40,996 bases of DNA from Streptomyces triticagri (GCF_003429565.1 NZ_QUAK01000099.1:24233-65228), one strand, 5' to 3'. Shown: positions 30,094 to 38,599, counted from the first letter of the stretch. Program-made: numbers and translations. The notes: generated by a model not told the origin, from the sequence alone.

Positions 30094-31791
30094 CTAGGCG
30101 ATCTCGAGCTCGACGGTGATCGTGCCGCCGCCGATCGCGGTCAGGCGCAGCAGGTGGGTGCCTGCGGTGTCGTCGGCGTAGATCTTCGGGAGCTTCAGGA
30201 CGCCGTTCACATCGGTCTCGAGGCCCTTCAGGGTGCGCAGGGTCTTGCCCTCGGCGTCCTTGAAGTACGGGCCCTTGTCGTTGACTTCGGCGTCGTCCGC
30301 GCCCTTGATCATGGTGGCGGAGACCTCGACTCCGGCGGCGGCCTTGCCGTCGAGGGTCGCCTTCACCTCGACGGCGTCGGCGAATTCACCGCCCGGCTTG
30401 CAGGTCAGTGCCTTGTCGCTGGTCCGTGCGAGGGCGTCCGCCTGGCGCGCGGTCACCTTCGCGGTCTGGTCGACGCCGGCCAGGGTGCGGCCGACGACCT
30501 TGGCGCGAATCGTGAACTCGCCCGTCTGCTCGCCCGCTTCGAGTGCGGGAGCGATGGCCCGGCCGCCGGCCACCGTGGTGACGGTGGCGCTGGTCGCGCC
30601 GCCGTCGAACCGGGTGTCCGTGTCGCCGACCAGGGTGAACTTCACCTTGACGTTCGTCACCCCGGCGCCCTTGGCGTCGTGCGCGGTGACGGACGGGCGG
30701 GTGGCGAAGGTGGTGCCTTCGGTGGCCGTCAACTCGCCCGTGGAGGCGGCCTCGAGTGCGGCCACCCGGTCGGCGGGTCCGGGGCTCGGCGACTCGGATC
30801 CACCGCCGCCTCCGCCGCCGCCCGGGGTCTCGGAACCGCCGCCGCCACCGCCCGGCTTGCCGGAACCGCCTCCGCCGCCGGGCTTCCCGGAACCGCCGGG
30901 GCTCGGGGACGGACCGCCGGAGCCCTTGCCCGGTGACGGGCTCGGCGACGGGCCGGCCGCGCCCGGACGCTTCGCGTCGCTGCGGTCGTCGGGCTGTACG
31001 CCGGTGCCGTCCGGGACCTCGTGGGTGCCCTTGCGGTAGTACTCGAGCCAGGTCAGGACGGTGTTGAGGTATTCCTGCGAGCGGTTGTAGCTGAGGATCG
31101 CGCGGTGCAGGTCGGCGGTGGACGCCAGGTCGCGGCCGTCGCCGCAGAGGTAGTGGCCGGCCGCGAGGGCCGCGTCGTAGATGTTGTTGGGGTCCTTCTT
31201 GCCGTCCTTGTTGCCGTCCTTGCCCCAGTTGGACCAGGTCTGCGGGATGAACTGCATGGGCCCGACGGCACGGTCGTGGGTGGTGTCGCCGTCGTAGGCG
31301 CCGCCGTCGGTGTCGGTGATCTTGGCGAAGCCGTCGCCGTTCAGCTGCGGGCCGAGTATCGGGGACAGGGTGGTGCCGTCCCTGTCCACCTTGCCGCCGC
31401 GGGCCTGGCCGGACTCCACCTTGCCTATGGCCGCGAGCAGTTGCCACGGCAGATTGCAGCCGGGCCTGGCCTCGCGCAGCGCCGACTCGGCCTTCTTGTA
31501 CGCGTCGAGGACGGTCGCCGGGATTCCGGCCTCCGCCTCGCCCGGGCTCGCCTTGCCACCGTCACCCGGCGGCTTGGGCGACTTCAGGGGCGGCAGGTCG
31601 GTGTAGTACGGGGAGTCGCCCGTCGCGGAGTCGTCGCCCGAAGGCCTCGAGGAGTCGCTGGTGGACTTTCTGCCCTGCGGGGTGTCCGTCAGGCCCGGCG
31701 CCTGGGAGGCCGAGAGGGCCGCCACCGCCGCGGCTGCGACCGCGGCGGTCACCGTCGTCTTGCGTAGCCGCCGGCCGAATACCGCTGCCAT
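30094..31791 (-). CDS. Secreted modular lytic transglycosylase
   Basis: A 565-residue cell-wall enzyme. After a signal or anchor segment (about 11-31) and a Ser/Pro-rich stretch, residues 90-255 form an MltB-like lytic transglycosylase domain: catalytic Glu126 in AAIGKVESGQARGG, AVGPMQFIPQTWSNWG (176-190) and IYDAALAAGHYLCGDG. The acidic loop KDGNKDGKKDPNN (191-203) looks like a calcium-binding loop. A Gly/Pro/Ser linker (279-339) leads to one or two Ig-like domains to the end (ATEGTTFATRPSVTAHDAKG, VKVKFTLVGD; VEVKATLDGKAAAGVEVSAT). It should cleave peptidoglycan glycan strands. The start is ATG at 31791 after GGGAGGGG. Confidence 0.87.
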   Translation of the reverse strand: MAAVFGRRLRKTTVTAAVAAAAVAALSASQAPGLTDTPQGRKSTSDSSRPSGDDSATGDSPYYTDLPPLKSPKPPGDGGKASPGEAEAGIPATVLDAYKKAESALREARPGCNLPWQLLAAIGKVESGQARGGKVDRDGTTLSPILGPQLNGDGFAKITDTDGGAYDGDTTHDRAVGPMQFIPQTWSNWGKDGNKDGKKDPNNIYDAALAAGHYLCGDGRDLASTADLHRAILSYNRSQEYLNTVLTWLEYYRKGTHEVPDGTGVQPDDRSDAKRPGAAGPSPSPSPGKGSGGPSPSPGGSGKPGGGGGSGKPGGGGGGSETPGGGGGGGGSESPSPGPADRVAALEAASTGELTATEGTTFATRPSVTAHDAKGAGVTNVKVKFTLVGDTDTRFDGGATSATVTTVAGGRAIAPALEAGEQTGEFTIRAKVVGRTLAGVDQTAKVTARQADALARTSDKALTCKPGGEFADAVEVKATLDGKAAAGVEVSATMIKGADDAEVNDKGPYFKDAEGKTLRTLKGLETDVNGVLKLPKIYADDTAGTHLLRLTAIGGGTITVELEIA

Positions 31792-31892
31792 GCGAATGTT
31801 CCCCTCCCGGTCCGCCTCGTGCGCTCCCCAGCGCACACCCAGGCGACACTACGACAACTTCCGCCGCGCAGACACCCGTTCCCGCCTGGTTT

Positions 31893-32498
31893 TTACCGGT
31901 TGGACTCCCGCCGGGCGCCCACACGTTCACCCGGAAGTCCCCACAGTGCGACGCGTCCGAACTCGGCGGCGGACCTGCCGTAGACGCGCCTCAGCAGTCG
32001 ACTTGTGATGGTCACGAGGCGGAAGAGCCGGTCGTGGTAGCGGTGTTCGGGGTGGTCGGCGTCGTCGTCGGGCCGTGCGCGCCGGCTGGAGGCACTGCTC
32101 GAACTCGGCGCCACGGGGCGGCCGTCGAGCTCCTTGAGGTCGTTGATTCGGCGTCTGACGTCGTCCGCCTTGCGCAGCACGGTCTCGGTGACGATCACCC
32201 GCACGACGCTCTGTGCCTCGTGCCGTCTGCTCTCCTCGATCGCGCACCACAGGTCGCTGCGTGCCTCGTGCGTCCCGGAGGGGCCGCCGCCCGGTGCGTA
32301 CGACAGCGCCGCCCGGACGTCACGGGACGTCCGGGCGGCGAGGTACGGGGCGCGGGCGAAGCGGCAGGTGGCTGCGGTGGCCGCGCGGCGGCCGGCCTGG
32401 GCGTCTGCCGCCACGGCGGATATCGGTACGAGCAGCACGCTCGCCGCGAGGGTGGCGCCGGCCACGGCGGGGTGCCAGCTGCGTATGCGAAGGGGCAT
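31893..32498 (-). CDS. Small secreted protein of unknown function
   Basis: A 201-residue protein with a signal peptide (MPLRIRSWHPAVAGATLAASVLLVP, cleavage near residue 31), two cysteines (45 and 85) that could pair, a helical middle (SVVRVIVTETVLRKADDVRRRINDLKEL), a Ser/Asp-rich stretch and a basic C-terminus. I do not recognise a family. The start is ATG at 32498 after GGGGGA; upstream codons lack protein character. A perfect 15-bp-stem inverted repeat (32307-32340) lies inside the coding sequence and encodes AARTSRDVRAA. It is 101 bp upstream of the transglycosylase gene, in the same direction. Confidence 0.65.
   Translation of the reverse strand: MPLRIRSWHPAVAGATLAASVLLVPISAVAADAQAGRRAATAATCRFARAPYLAARTSRDVRAALSYAPGGGPSGTHEARSDLWCAIEESRRHEAQSVVRVIVTETVLRKADDVRRRINDLKELDGRPVAPSSSSASSRRARPDDDADHPEHRYHDRLFRLVTITSRLLRRVYGRSAAEFGRVALWGLPGERVGARRESNR
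32307..32340. repeat. Perfect 15-bp inverted repeat inside a gene
   Basis: CGCCGCCCGGACGTC (32307-32321) and its exact complement (32326-32340) are separated by ACGG. The stem would form a very stable RNA or DNA hairpin in the middle of the signal-peptide protein gene. Confidence 0.85.
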
Positions 32499-32572
32499 GT
32501 CCCCCACGATCGCGCCCATGGGCGCGGGGGGCCCGGACTCGGCGTCCGTCCGGGTGACCTGCGGTTTCCCAG

Positions 32573-32671
32573 TTTCAGCCCGTCCGGCGTTTGAGGACAT
32601 CTTTGAGCCTGACGCTGCTCGAGCTCGAAGCTGCGGCTTCAAGATGTCCTCAAACGCCGGACGGGCTGGAA
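32573..32671. repeat. 99-nt intergenic inverted-repeat element
   Basis: Two 36-nt arms (32573-32608 and 32636-32671) are nearly exact reverse complements, with the core AGCCCGTCCGGCGTTTGAGG, around a 27-nt centre that itself contains GAGCTC. The core also occurs in the 26-bp repeats at 10773. It lies between polA and the small secreted-protein gene. I recognise the core as a common Streptomyces intergenic element; there is no transposase. It may also terminate polA transcripts. Confidence 0.8.
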
Positions 32672-32717
32672 GGGAGCCGGACGGGCGGAAGGGCCCGAGG
32701 TCTGACGGGTAAAGCGC

Positions 32718-32730
32718 GCCCCGAAGGGGC
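32718..32730 (-). terminator. Short hairpin at the polA stop
   Basis: GCCCC/GGGGC (32718-32722 with 32726-32730) lies just past the polA stop and is followed on the transcribed strand by GCGCTTTACC. It is a weak terminator at most; the larger inverted repeat at 32573-32671 is further downstream. Confidence 0.35.
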
Positions 32731-35465
32731 TAGTGCGCGGCGGACTCCCAGTCCCGGCCCACTCCGACGGAGACGTCCAGCGGCGCTCGCAGCGTGACCG
32801 CTCCGGACATCTCGCGGCGCACGAGCTCCTCTACCTCGCCCCGCTCGCCCGGCGCGATCTCCAGGACGACTTCGTCGTGGACCTGGAGCAGCAGCCGCGA
32901 CGTGAGCCCCGCCGCACGCAGCGCCCCGTCCACGTTCAACATGGCGATCTTGACGATGTCCGCCGCGGTGCCCTGGATCGGCGCGTTCAGCGCCATCCGC
33001 TCGGCGGCCTCGCGGCGCTGGCGGTTGTCACTGTTCAGATCCGGCAGGTATCGGCGGCGGCCGAGCATCGTCGCCGTGTACCCCGTGGCGCGGGCCTCGT
33101 CGACGGCTCGGCGCAGATAGTCCCGGACCCCGCCGAACCGCTCGAAGTAGGTGTCCATCAGGCCGCGCGCCTCGGCCGCCTCGATGCCGAGCTGCTGGGA
33201 CAGGCCGAAGGCCGACAGACCGTACGCCAGCCCGTACGACATGGCCTTGATCTTGCGCCGCATCTCCGCGTCGACCGCGGACCGCTCGACGCCGAAGACC
33301 TGCGATGCGACCGTGGTGTGCAGGTCCTCGCCGGAGGTGAAGGCCTCGAGCAGGCCCTCGTCCTCGGAGAGGTGGGCCATCACGCGGAGCTCGATCTGGC
33401 TGTAGTCCGCGGTCATCAGGGATTCGAAGCCCTCGCCGACGACGAAGCCGCGGCGGATGGCGCGGCCCTCGTCGGTGCGCACCGGGACGTTCTGCAGATT
33501 GGGGTCGGTGGAGGAGAGGCGGCCCGTGGCGGCGACGGTCTGGCTGAAGGAGGTGTGGATCCGGCCGTCCGCCGCGATGGTCTTGATCAGGCCCTCGACC
33601 GTGACGCGGAGCTTGGCCTGCTCGCGGTGGCGGAGCATGATGACCGGCAGTTCGTTGTCCGTCTGGGCGGCGAGCCAGGCCAAAGCGTCGGCGTCGGTGG
33701 TGAAGCCCGTCTTGGTCTTCTTGGTCTTGGGCAGGCCGAGCTCACCGAAGAGGACCTCCTGGAGCTGCTTGGGCGAGCCCAGATTGAATTCGTGGCCCGC
33801 GGCGTCGTGCGCCTCCTGCACGGCTTGCTGCACCGCGCCCGCGAACTGCTGCTCCATGGACTGCAGATGGGGCCGGTCCGCGGCGATGCCGTGCCGCTCC
33901 ATCCGGGCGAGCAGCGCCGAGGTGGGCAGCTCGATGTCGGTCAGCAGATCGCCCGCGCCGACCTCCTTCAGACGCTCGCCGAACGCGGTGCCCAGGTCGA
34001 GCACGGTGCGGGCCTGATGCATCAAGGCGTCCGCCTCGGCCGCCTCGTCGGCGCCGAAGGCGAGCTGTCCGTCGCCCGCGGAGGCCGGGGCCAGCTCGCG
34101 GCCCAGATACTCCAGGGAGAGCGCGTCGAGTGCGAAGGAGCGGCGGCCCGGCTTGACCAGATAGGCGGCGAGCGCGCTGTCCATGCCGACGCCCTCGACC
34201 GTCCAGCCGTGCTCGGCGAAGACCCGCAGGACGTTCTTCGCGTTGTGCAGGACCTTCGGCTTGGCCGGGTCGGCGAGCCATCCGGCGAAGGCGTTCTCGT
34301 CGGCCGCGTCCAGCTGGGACGGGTCGAACCAGGCGGCCGCGCCGCCGGCCGCGGCGAGCGCGACCTCGGTGACCGTACCCGTGCCGAGCGACCAGGTGTC
34401 GACCGTGGCCATGCCCAGGACCGCCTTGCCGTGCTCTTCGAGCCAGGCGGTGAGCTCGCCCGTGGCGAGGACCTTGCCGTCGATCTCCACGCCCTCGGCG
34501 GGCGGTGCGCTGTCGCCGGCCTCCTCGGCGCCCGGGTCGACGGCGAGGAGGCGCTCGCGCAGCGACGGGTTGCGGATCTCCAGGGTGTCAAGGAAGGCGG
34601 CCACGCCCTTGCGGTCGTACGGCTCGCGGCGCAGGTCCTCGACGGTGCGGGGCAGGTCGACGTCCTTGACCATCTCGGTCAGGCGGCGGTTCAGCTTGAC
34701 GGCCTCCAGGTGGTCCCGGAAATTCTGGCCCGCCTTGCCCTTGACCTCCTCGGCGCGCTCGACGAGCTCGGCGAACGAACCGAACTGGTTGATCCACTTC
34801 GCCGCGGTCTTCTCGCCGACGCCGGGGATGCCCGGCAGATTGTCCGAGGGGTCGCCGCGCAGGGCGGCGAAGTCCGGGTACTGGCTGGGGGTGAGGCCGT
34901 ACTTCTCGAAGACCTTCTCCGGTGTGAAGCGGGTCAGCTCGGAGACGCCCTTGGTCGGGTAGAGGACGGTCACGTGCTCGCTGACCAGCTGGAACGAGTC
35001 GCGGTCTCCCGTCACCACCAGGACCTCGAAGCCGGCGGCCTCGGCCTGGGTGGCGAGGGTCGCGATGATGTCGTCGGCCTCGAAGCCGTCGACCGCGAAC
35101 CGGTCGGCGTGCATGGTGTCGAGGAGCTCGCCGATCAGCTCGACCTGGCCCTTGAACTCGTCGGGGGTCTTGGAGCGATTCGCCTTGTACTCCGTGAACT
35201 CCTCGGAGCGCCAGGTCTTGCGGGAGACGTCGAAGGCCACCGCGAAGTGGGTGGGCTCCTCGTCGCGCAGGGTGTTCGCCAGCATCGACGCGAAGCCGTA
35301 GATGGCGTTCGTCGGCTGGCCCGTCGCGGTGGTGAAATTCTCCGCGGGCAGCGCGAAGAACGCCCGGTACGCCAGGGAATGCCCGTCCATGAGCATCAGG
35401 CGAGGGCGCTTCTCGTCTCGCTTCTCGTCTCGGGCGGGGGTCTTCTTCGATGCTGTCTCTGCCAC
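32730..35465 (-). CDS. polA: DNA polymerase I
   Basis: A 911-residue repair and Okazaki-fragment-maturation polymerase. Residues 22-305 are the 5'-3' exonuclease (LMLMDGHSLAYRAFF, FAVAFDVSRKTWRSEE, VDGFEADDIIATLA, FAALRGDPSDNLPGIPGVG). Residues of about 330-490 are the 3'-5' exonuclease fold but without the acidic metal ligands, so proofreading is lost, as in related actinobacterial and Thermus enzymes. The polymerase domain has motif A DYSQIELRVM (Asp687), motif B RRKIKAMSYGLAYG and motif C QVHDEVVLE (Asp864, Glu865). The start is GTG at 35465 (VAETASKKT) with GGCAGG 9 nt upstream. A 12-bp tandem duplication near the 5' end encodes DEKRDEKR. Divergent from the FdhF-type gene. Confidence 0.97.
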   Translation of the reverse strand: MAETASKKTPARDEKRDEKRPRLMLMDGHSLAYRAFFALPAENFTTATGQPTNAIYGFASMLANTLRDEEPTHFAVAFDVSRKTWRSEEFTEYKANRSKTPDEFKGQVELIGELLDTMHADRFAVDGFEADDIIATLATQAEAAGFEVLVVTGDRDSFQLVSEHVTVLYPTKGVSELTRFTPEKVFEKYGLTPSQYPDFAALRGDPSDNLPGIPGVGEKTAAKWINQFGSFAELVERAEEVKGKAGQNFRDHLEAVKLNRRLTEMVKDVDLPRTVEDLRREPYDRKGVAAFLDTLEIRNPSLRERLLAVDPGAEEAGDSAPPAEGVEIDGKVLATGELTAWLEEHGKAVLGMATVDTWSLGTGTVTEVALAAAGGAAAWFDPSQLDAADENAFAGWLADPAKPKVLHNAKNVLRVFAEHGWTVEGVGMDSALAAYLVKPGRRSFALDALSLEYLGRELAPASAGDGQLAFGADEAAEADALMHQARTVLDLGTAFGERLKEVGAGDLLTDIELPTSALLARMERHGIAADRPHLQSMEQQFAGAVQQAVQEAHDAAGHEFNLGSPKQLQEVLFGELGLPKTKKTKTGFTTDADALAWLAAQTDNELPVIMLRHREQAKLRVTVEGLIKTIAADGRIHTSFSQTVAATGRLSSTDPNLQNVPVRTDEGRAIRRGFVVGEGFESLMTADYSQIELRVMAHLSEDEGLLEAFTSGEDLHTTVASQVFGVERSAVDAEMRRKIKAMSYGLAYGLSAFGLSQQLGIEAAEARGLMDTYFERFGGVRDYLRRAVDEARATGYTATMLGRRRYLPDLNSDNRQRREAAERMALNAPIQGTAADIVKIAMLNVDGALRAAGLTSRLLLQVHDEVVLEIAPGERGEVEELVRREMSGAVTLRAPLDVSVGVGRDWESAAH

Positions 35466-35686
35466 GTCCACGATCCTGCCACGCCCCACTGACAGTCGGG
35501 CCCACCCCGGGCTCGCGGGCACCCGCCGTGCGCTCCCCCCCTGCACCCGTGACCGGCTGCGGACCGGGCCCCGTGGGCGCACCCGGCGTACCCCATGGCC
35601 CTGTCGGTGCCGCGTGGGAGGATCGGAGACAGGCGGCCGGACCGCGCAGGGGCGGGCCGGGAGTGAGGGTGCGAAGGAGTGCGGTG

Positions 35687-37960
35687 ATGGCAGGCAAGCC
35701 CCCGTTCGGTGACCCCGTGCAGGATGCGCCGGAGGTCGAGGAGCCTCAGCACGCGGCCGCCGGCCTGCCCGCCGTCGGCCACACCCTGCGTATGGCCAGG
35801 CAGCAGATGGGCGTGCGCCGCACGGCCCTCACCCTGCTCCGCGTCAATCAGAAGGACGGCTTCGACTGCCCCGGCTGCGCCTGGCCGGAGCCCGAGCACC
35901 GCCACCGCGCGGAGTTCTGTGAGAACGGCGCGAAGGCGGTCGCCGAGGAAGCCACCCTGCGCCGGGTGACACCGGAGTTCTTCGCCGCGCACCCGGTCGC
36001 CGACCTCGCGGGCCGCAGCGGTTACTGGCTCGGCCAGCAGGGCCGCCTCACCCGGCCCGTATATCTGGCCGAAGGCGCCGAGGCCTACGAACCGGTGTCG
36101 TGGGAGCGTGCCTTCGACATCGTCGCCGAGGAGCTCGACGCACTCGGCTCGCCCGACGAGGCCGTCTTCTACACCTCGGGCCGCACCAGTAACGAGGCGG
36201 CGTTCCTGTACCAGCTCTTCGCCCGCGAGTTCGGTACGAACAACCTGCCGGACTGCTCCAACATGTGCCACGAGTCGTCCGGTTCGGCCCTCACCGAGAC
36301 GATCGGGGTCGGCAAGGGCAGCGTCCTGCTCGAGGACCTGCACCGCGCGGACCTGATCATCGTGGCCGGCCAGAACCCGGGCACGAACCACCCGCGGATG
36401 CTCTCGGCCCTGGAGGAGGCGAAGGCGAACGGCGCCCGCATCATCTCCGTCAACCCGCTGCCGGAGGCCGGCCTCGAGCGCTTCAAGAACCCGCAGACGG
36501 CCAAGGGCCTCACCGGCCGCGGCACTTCGCTCACCGACCTGTTCCTGCAGATCCGCCTCGGCGGCGACCAGGCCCTCTTCCGCCTGCTCAACAGACTGAT
36601 CATCGAGACGGAAGGCGCCGTCGACGAGACCTTCGTCGCCGAACACACCCAGGGCTACGAGGAGTTCACCGAGGCGGCCCGCGCCGCGGACTGGGACGAG
36701 ACGCTCGCCGCCACCGGTCTCCAGCGCGCGGAGATCGAGGAGGCGCTGCGCATGGTCCTCGCCTCCGAGCGGACCGTGGTCTGCTGGGCGATGGGCCTGA
36801 CCCAGCACAAGCACTCCGTGCCCACCATCCGCGAGGTGGTCAATTTCCTGCTCCTGCGGGGCAACATCGGCCGCCCGGGCGCCGGCGTCTGCCCGGTGCG
36901 CGGCCATTCGAACGTGCAGGGTGACCGCACGATGGGCATCTTCGAGCGACCGGCCGACTCGTTCCTCGACGCCCTGGAGAAGGAGTTCGGCTTCGCACCA
37001 CCACGGGAGCACGGTCTGGACGTGGTGCGCGCCATCCGCGCGCTGCGCGACGGCGAAGCGAAGGTGTTCTTCGCGATGGGCGGGAACTTCGTCGCGGCGT
37101 CCCCCGACACCGAGGTGACCGAGGCCGCGATGCGCCGCGCCCGGCTCACCGTGCATGTCTCCACCAAGCTGAACCGCTCGCACGCGGTGACGGGTGCGCG
37201 CGCCCTGATCCTGCCGACGCTCGGGCGCACCGAGCGCGATCTGCAGGGCGGCGGCGAGCAGTTCGTGACGGTAGAGGACTCGATGGGCATGGTGCACGCC
37301 TCCCGCGGCCGCCTGGAGCCGGCCGGGCCGCGGCTGCTCTCCGAGCCCGCGATCGTGTGCCGCCTCGCCCGGCGGGTGCTCGGCGAGTCCAGCGCCACGC
37401 CGTGGGAGGAGTTCACCAAGGACTACGCCACGATCCGTGACCGTATCGCCCGAGTCGTCCCGGGCTTCGAGGACTTCAACGCACGGGTGGCCGCCCCCGG
37501 CGGCTTCGCCCTGCCGCACGCCCCGCGCGACGAGCGCCGCTTCCCCACCGCGACCGGCCGCGCCCACTTCACGGCAGCCCCCGTCGAGTACCCCGAACTG
37601 CCCGAGGGCCGCCTGCTGTTGCAGACCCTGCGCTCGCACGACCAGTACAACACCACGATCTACGGCCTCGACGACCGCTACCGGGGCATCAAGGGCGGCC
37701 GCCGAGTGGTCCTGGTCCATCCCGAGGACGCCGCGGCACTCTCGGTCGAGGACGGTGCGTACGTCGACCTGGTCAGCGAGTGGCGGGACGGCACCGAGCG
37801 GCGTGCGCCCGGATTCCGTGTCGTCCACTACCCGACGGCCCGCGGCTGCGCGGCGGCCTACTACCCGGAGACCAACGTCCTGGTGCCGCTCGACGCGACC
37901 GCGGACACCAGCAACACCCCGGCGGGCAAGTCCGTGGTGATCCGCCTGGAGCGGGCCTGA
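35687..37960 (+). CDS. FdhF/YdeP-type molybdopterin oxidoreductase
   Basis: A 757-residue cytoplasmic oxidoreductase of the FdhF/YdeP branch of the DMSO-reductase superfamily. The N-terminus has GFDCPGCAWPEP (Cys61, Cys64) and FCENGAK (Cys78) but not the usual C-x2-C-x3-C-x27-C iron-sulfur spacing. Next come the molybdopterin domain (FYTSGRTSNEAAFLYQLFAREFGTNN; NMCHESSG with Cys194; GQNPGTNHPRM; MGLTQHKHSVPTIREVVN; RGNIGRPGAGVCPVRGHSNVQG) and the C-terminal cofactor-binding domain (QYNTTIYGLDDRYRGIKGGR). E. coli YdeP is linked to acid resistance; the substrate is unknown. The ATG at 35687 follows AAGGAG at 7 nt. The stop begins a set of 18-bp tandem repeats. Confidence 0.9.
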   Translation: MAGKPPFGDPVQDAPEVEEPQHAAAGLPAVGHTLRMARQQMGVRRTALTLLRVNQKDGFDCPGCAWPEPEHRHRAEFCENGAKAVAEEATLRRVTPEFFAAHPVADLAGRSGYWLGQQGRLTRPVYLAEGAEAYEPVSWERAFDIVAEELDALGSPDEAVFYTSGRTSNEAAFLYQLFAREFGTNNLPDCSNMCHESSGSALTETIGVGKGSVLLEDLHRADLIIVAGQNPGTNHPRMLSALEEAKANGARIISVNPLPEAGLERFKNPQTAKGLTGRGTSLTDLFLQIRLGGDQALFRLLNRLIIETEGAVDETFVAEHTQGYEEFTEAARAADWDETLAATGLQRAEIEEALRMVLASERTVVCWAMGLTQHKHSVPTIREVVNFLLLRGNIGRPGAGVCPVRGHSNVQGDRTMGIFERPADSFLDALEKEFGFAPPREHGLDVVRAIRALRDGEAKVFFAMGGNFVAASPDTEVTEAAMRRARLTVHVSTKLNRSHAVTGARALILPTLGRTERDLQGGGEQFVTVEDSMGMVHASRGRLEPAGPRLLSEPAIVCRLARRVLGESSATPWEEFTKDYATIRDRIARVVPGFEDFNARVAAPGGFALPHAPRDERRFPTATGRAHFTAAPVEYPELPEGRLLLQTLRSHDQYNTTIYGLDDRYRGIKGGRRVVLVHPEDAAALSVEDGAYVDLVSEWRDGTERRAPGFRVVHYPTARGCAAAYYPETNVLVPLDATADTSNTPAGKSVVIRLERA

Positions 37961-38015
37961 GGCCTGGAGCGCATCTGAGGCCTGGAACGGAACTGAGGCC
38001 TGGAGCGGGCCTGAC
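37944..38015. repeat. Four tandem 18-bp repeats across the FdhF-type gene stop
   Basis: Units start at 37944, 37962, 37980 and 37998 with consensus GCCTGGARCGSRMMCTGAG. The first covers the last five sense codons and stop of the FdhF-type gene. As 18 is six codons, each copy keeps the same frame and ends in TGA, giving four in-frame stops after L-E-R-A, L-E-R-I, L-E-R-N and L-E-R-A. Confidence 0.85.
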
Positions 38016-38122
38016 ACCGTAGGCGAACACCGCCCCCGCTAAGCACGCGCTCAGCCACCGTGGTAGTCAAGACGTTGCAGTCGACACGCACTGCCGTACG
38101 ACGACGAACTGGAGCCGAGCCC

Positions 38123-38599
38123 ATGGGCGAGCAGCACACCGTGAAGTTCCCGCAAGAGGTCATCGAGGAATACGCCGCTCTCGGCCTCGACCTGCCGGCC
38201 CTCTTCTCGGCGGGCGACCTCGGCACCCGGATGGGCATCCAGATCCTGGAGGCCTCCGCGGACCGCGTGGTCGGCACCATGCCGGTCGAGGGCAACACCC
38301 AGCCCTACGGACTGCTGCACGGCGGTGCATCGGCGGTGCTCGCGGAGACCCTCGGCTCGGTCGGCTCGATGCTGCACGGCGGCTCCCGCAAGCTGGCCGT
38401 CGGCGTCGACCTCAACTGCACCCACCACCGCGGCGCCCGCTCCGGCCTGGTCACCGGCGTCGCCACCCCCGTGCACCGCGGCCGTTCCACCGCCACGTAC
38501 GAGATCGTGATCAGCGACGAGCAGGACAAGCGGGTCTGCACCGCCCGACTGACCTGCATGCTGCGCGACGTCGACCTCTCCGGCGGCACCGGGTCCTGA
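38123..38599 (+). CDS. PaaI-family hotdog-fold thioesterase
   Basis: A 158-residue acyl-CoA thioesterase of the PaaI/YbdB type. The signature is YGLLHGGASAVLAETLGSVGS: His66-Gly-Gly on the central helix start and the probable catalytic Glu75. The following strands LAVGVDLNCTHHRGARSG and GRSTATYEIVISDEQDKRV are typical. It would hydrolyse aryl- or hydroxylated acyl-CoA thioesters in the cytoplasm. The start is ATG at 38123 (MGEQHTVKF) after TGGAG at 8 nt; the open frame upstream to 38060 adds an unlikely basic stretch. It is followed by a strong hairpin. Confidence 0.88.
   Translation: MGEQHTVKFPQEVIEEYAALGLDLPALFSAGDLGTRMGIQILEASADRVVGTMPVEGNTQPYGLLHGGASAVLAETLGSVGSMLHGGSRKLAVGVDLNCTHHRGARSGLVTGVATPVHRGRSTATYEIVISDEQDKRVCTARLTCMLRDVDLSGGTGS

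Noticed and set aside
31792..31892. ydaO-type cyclic-di-AMP riboswitch before the lytic transglycosylase
   Set aside because: Wall-hydrolase genes of Streptomyces can carry one, but only 101 bp is available and I see none of the expected paired blocks.
32573..32671. Insertion sequence or transposon end
   Set aside because: No transposase gene and no visible target duplication; better called a dispersed intergenic repeat.
32733..35492. 919-codon frame antisense to polA
   Set aside because: Shadow of a conserved polymerase gene; no family features.
8097..37960. NarK and the FdhF-type oxidoreductase as one nitrate-respiration system
   Set aside because: They are 26 kb apart with unrelated genes between, and the oxidoreductase is of the YdeP type, not a nitrate reductase.
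35396..38017. 873-codon frame antisense to the FdhF-type gene
   Set aside because: Antisense shadow; its repeated PG-L-R tail is only the 18-bp repeat read backwards.
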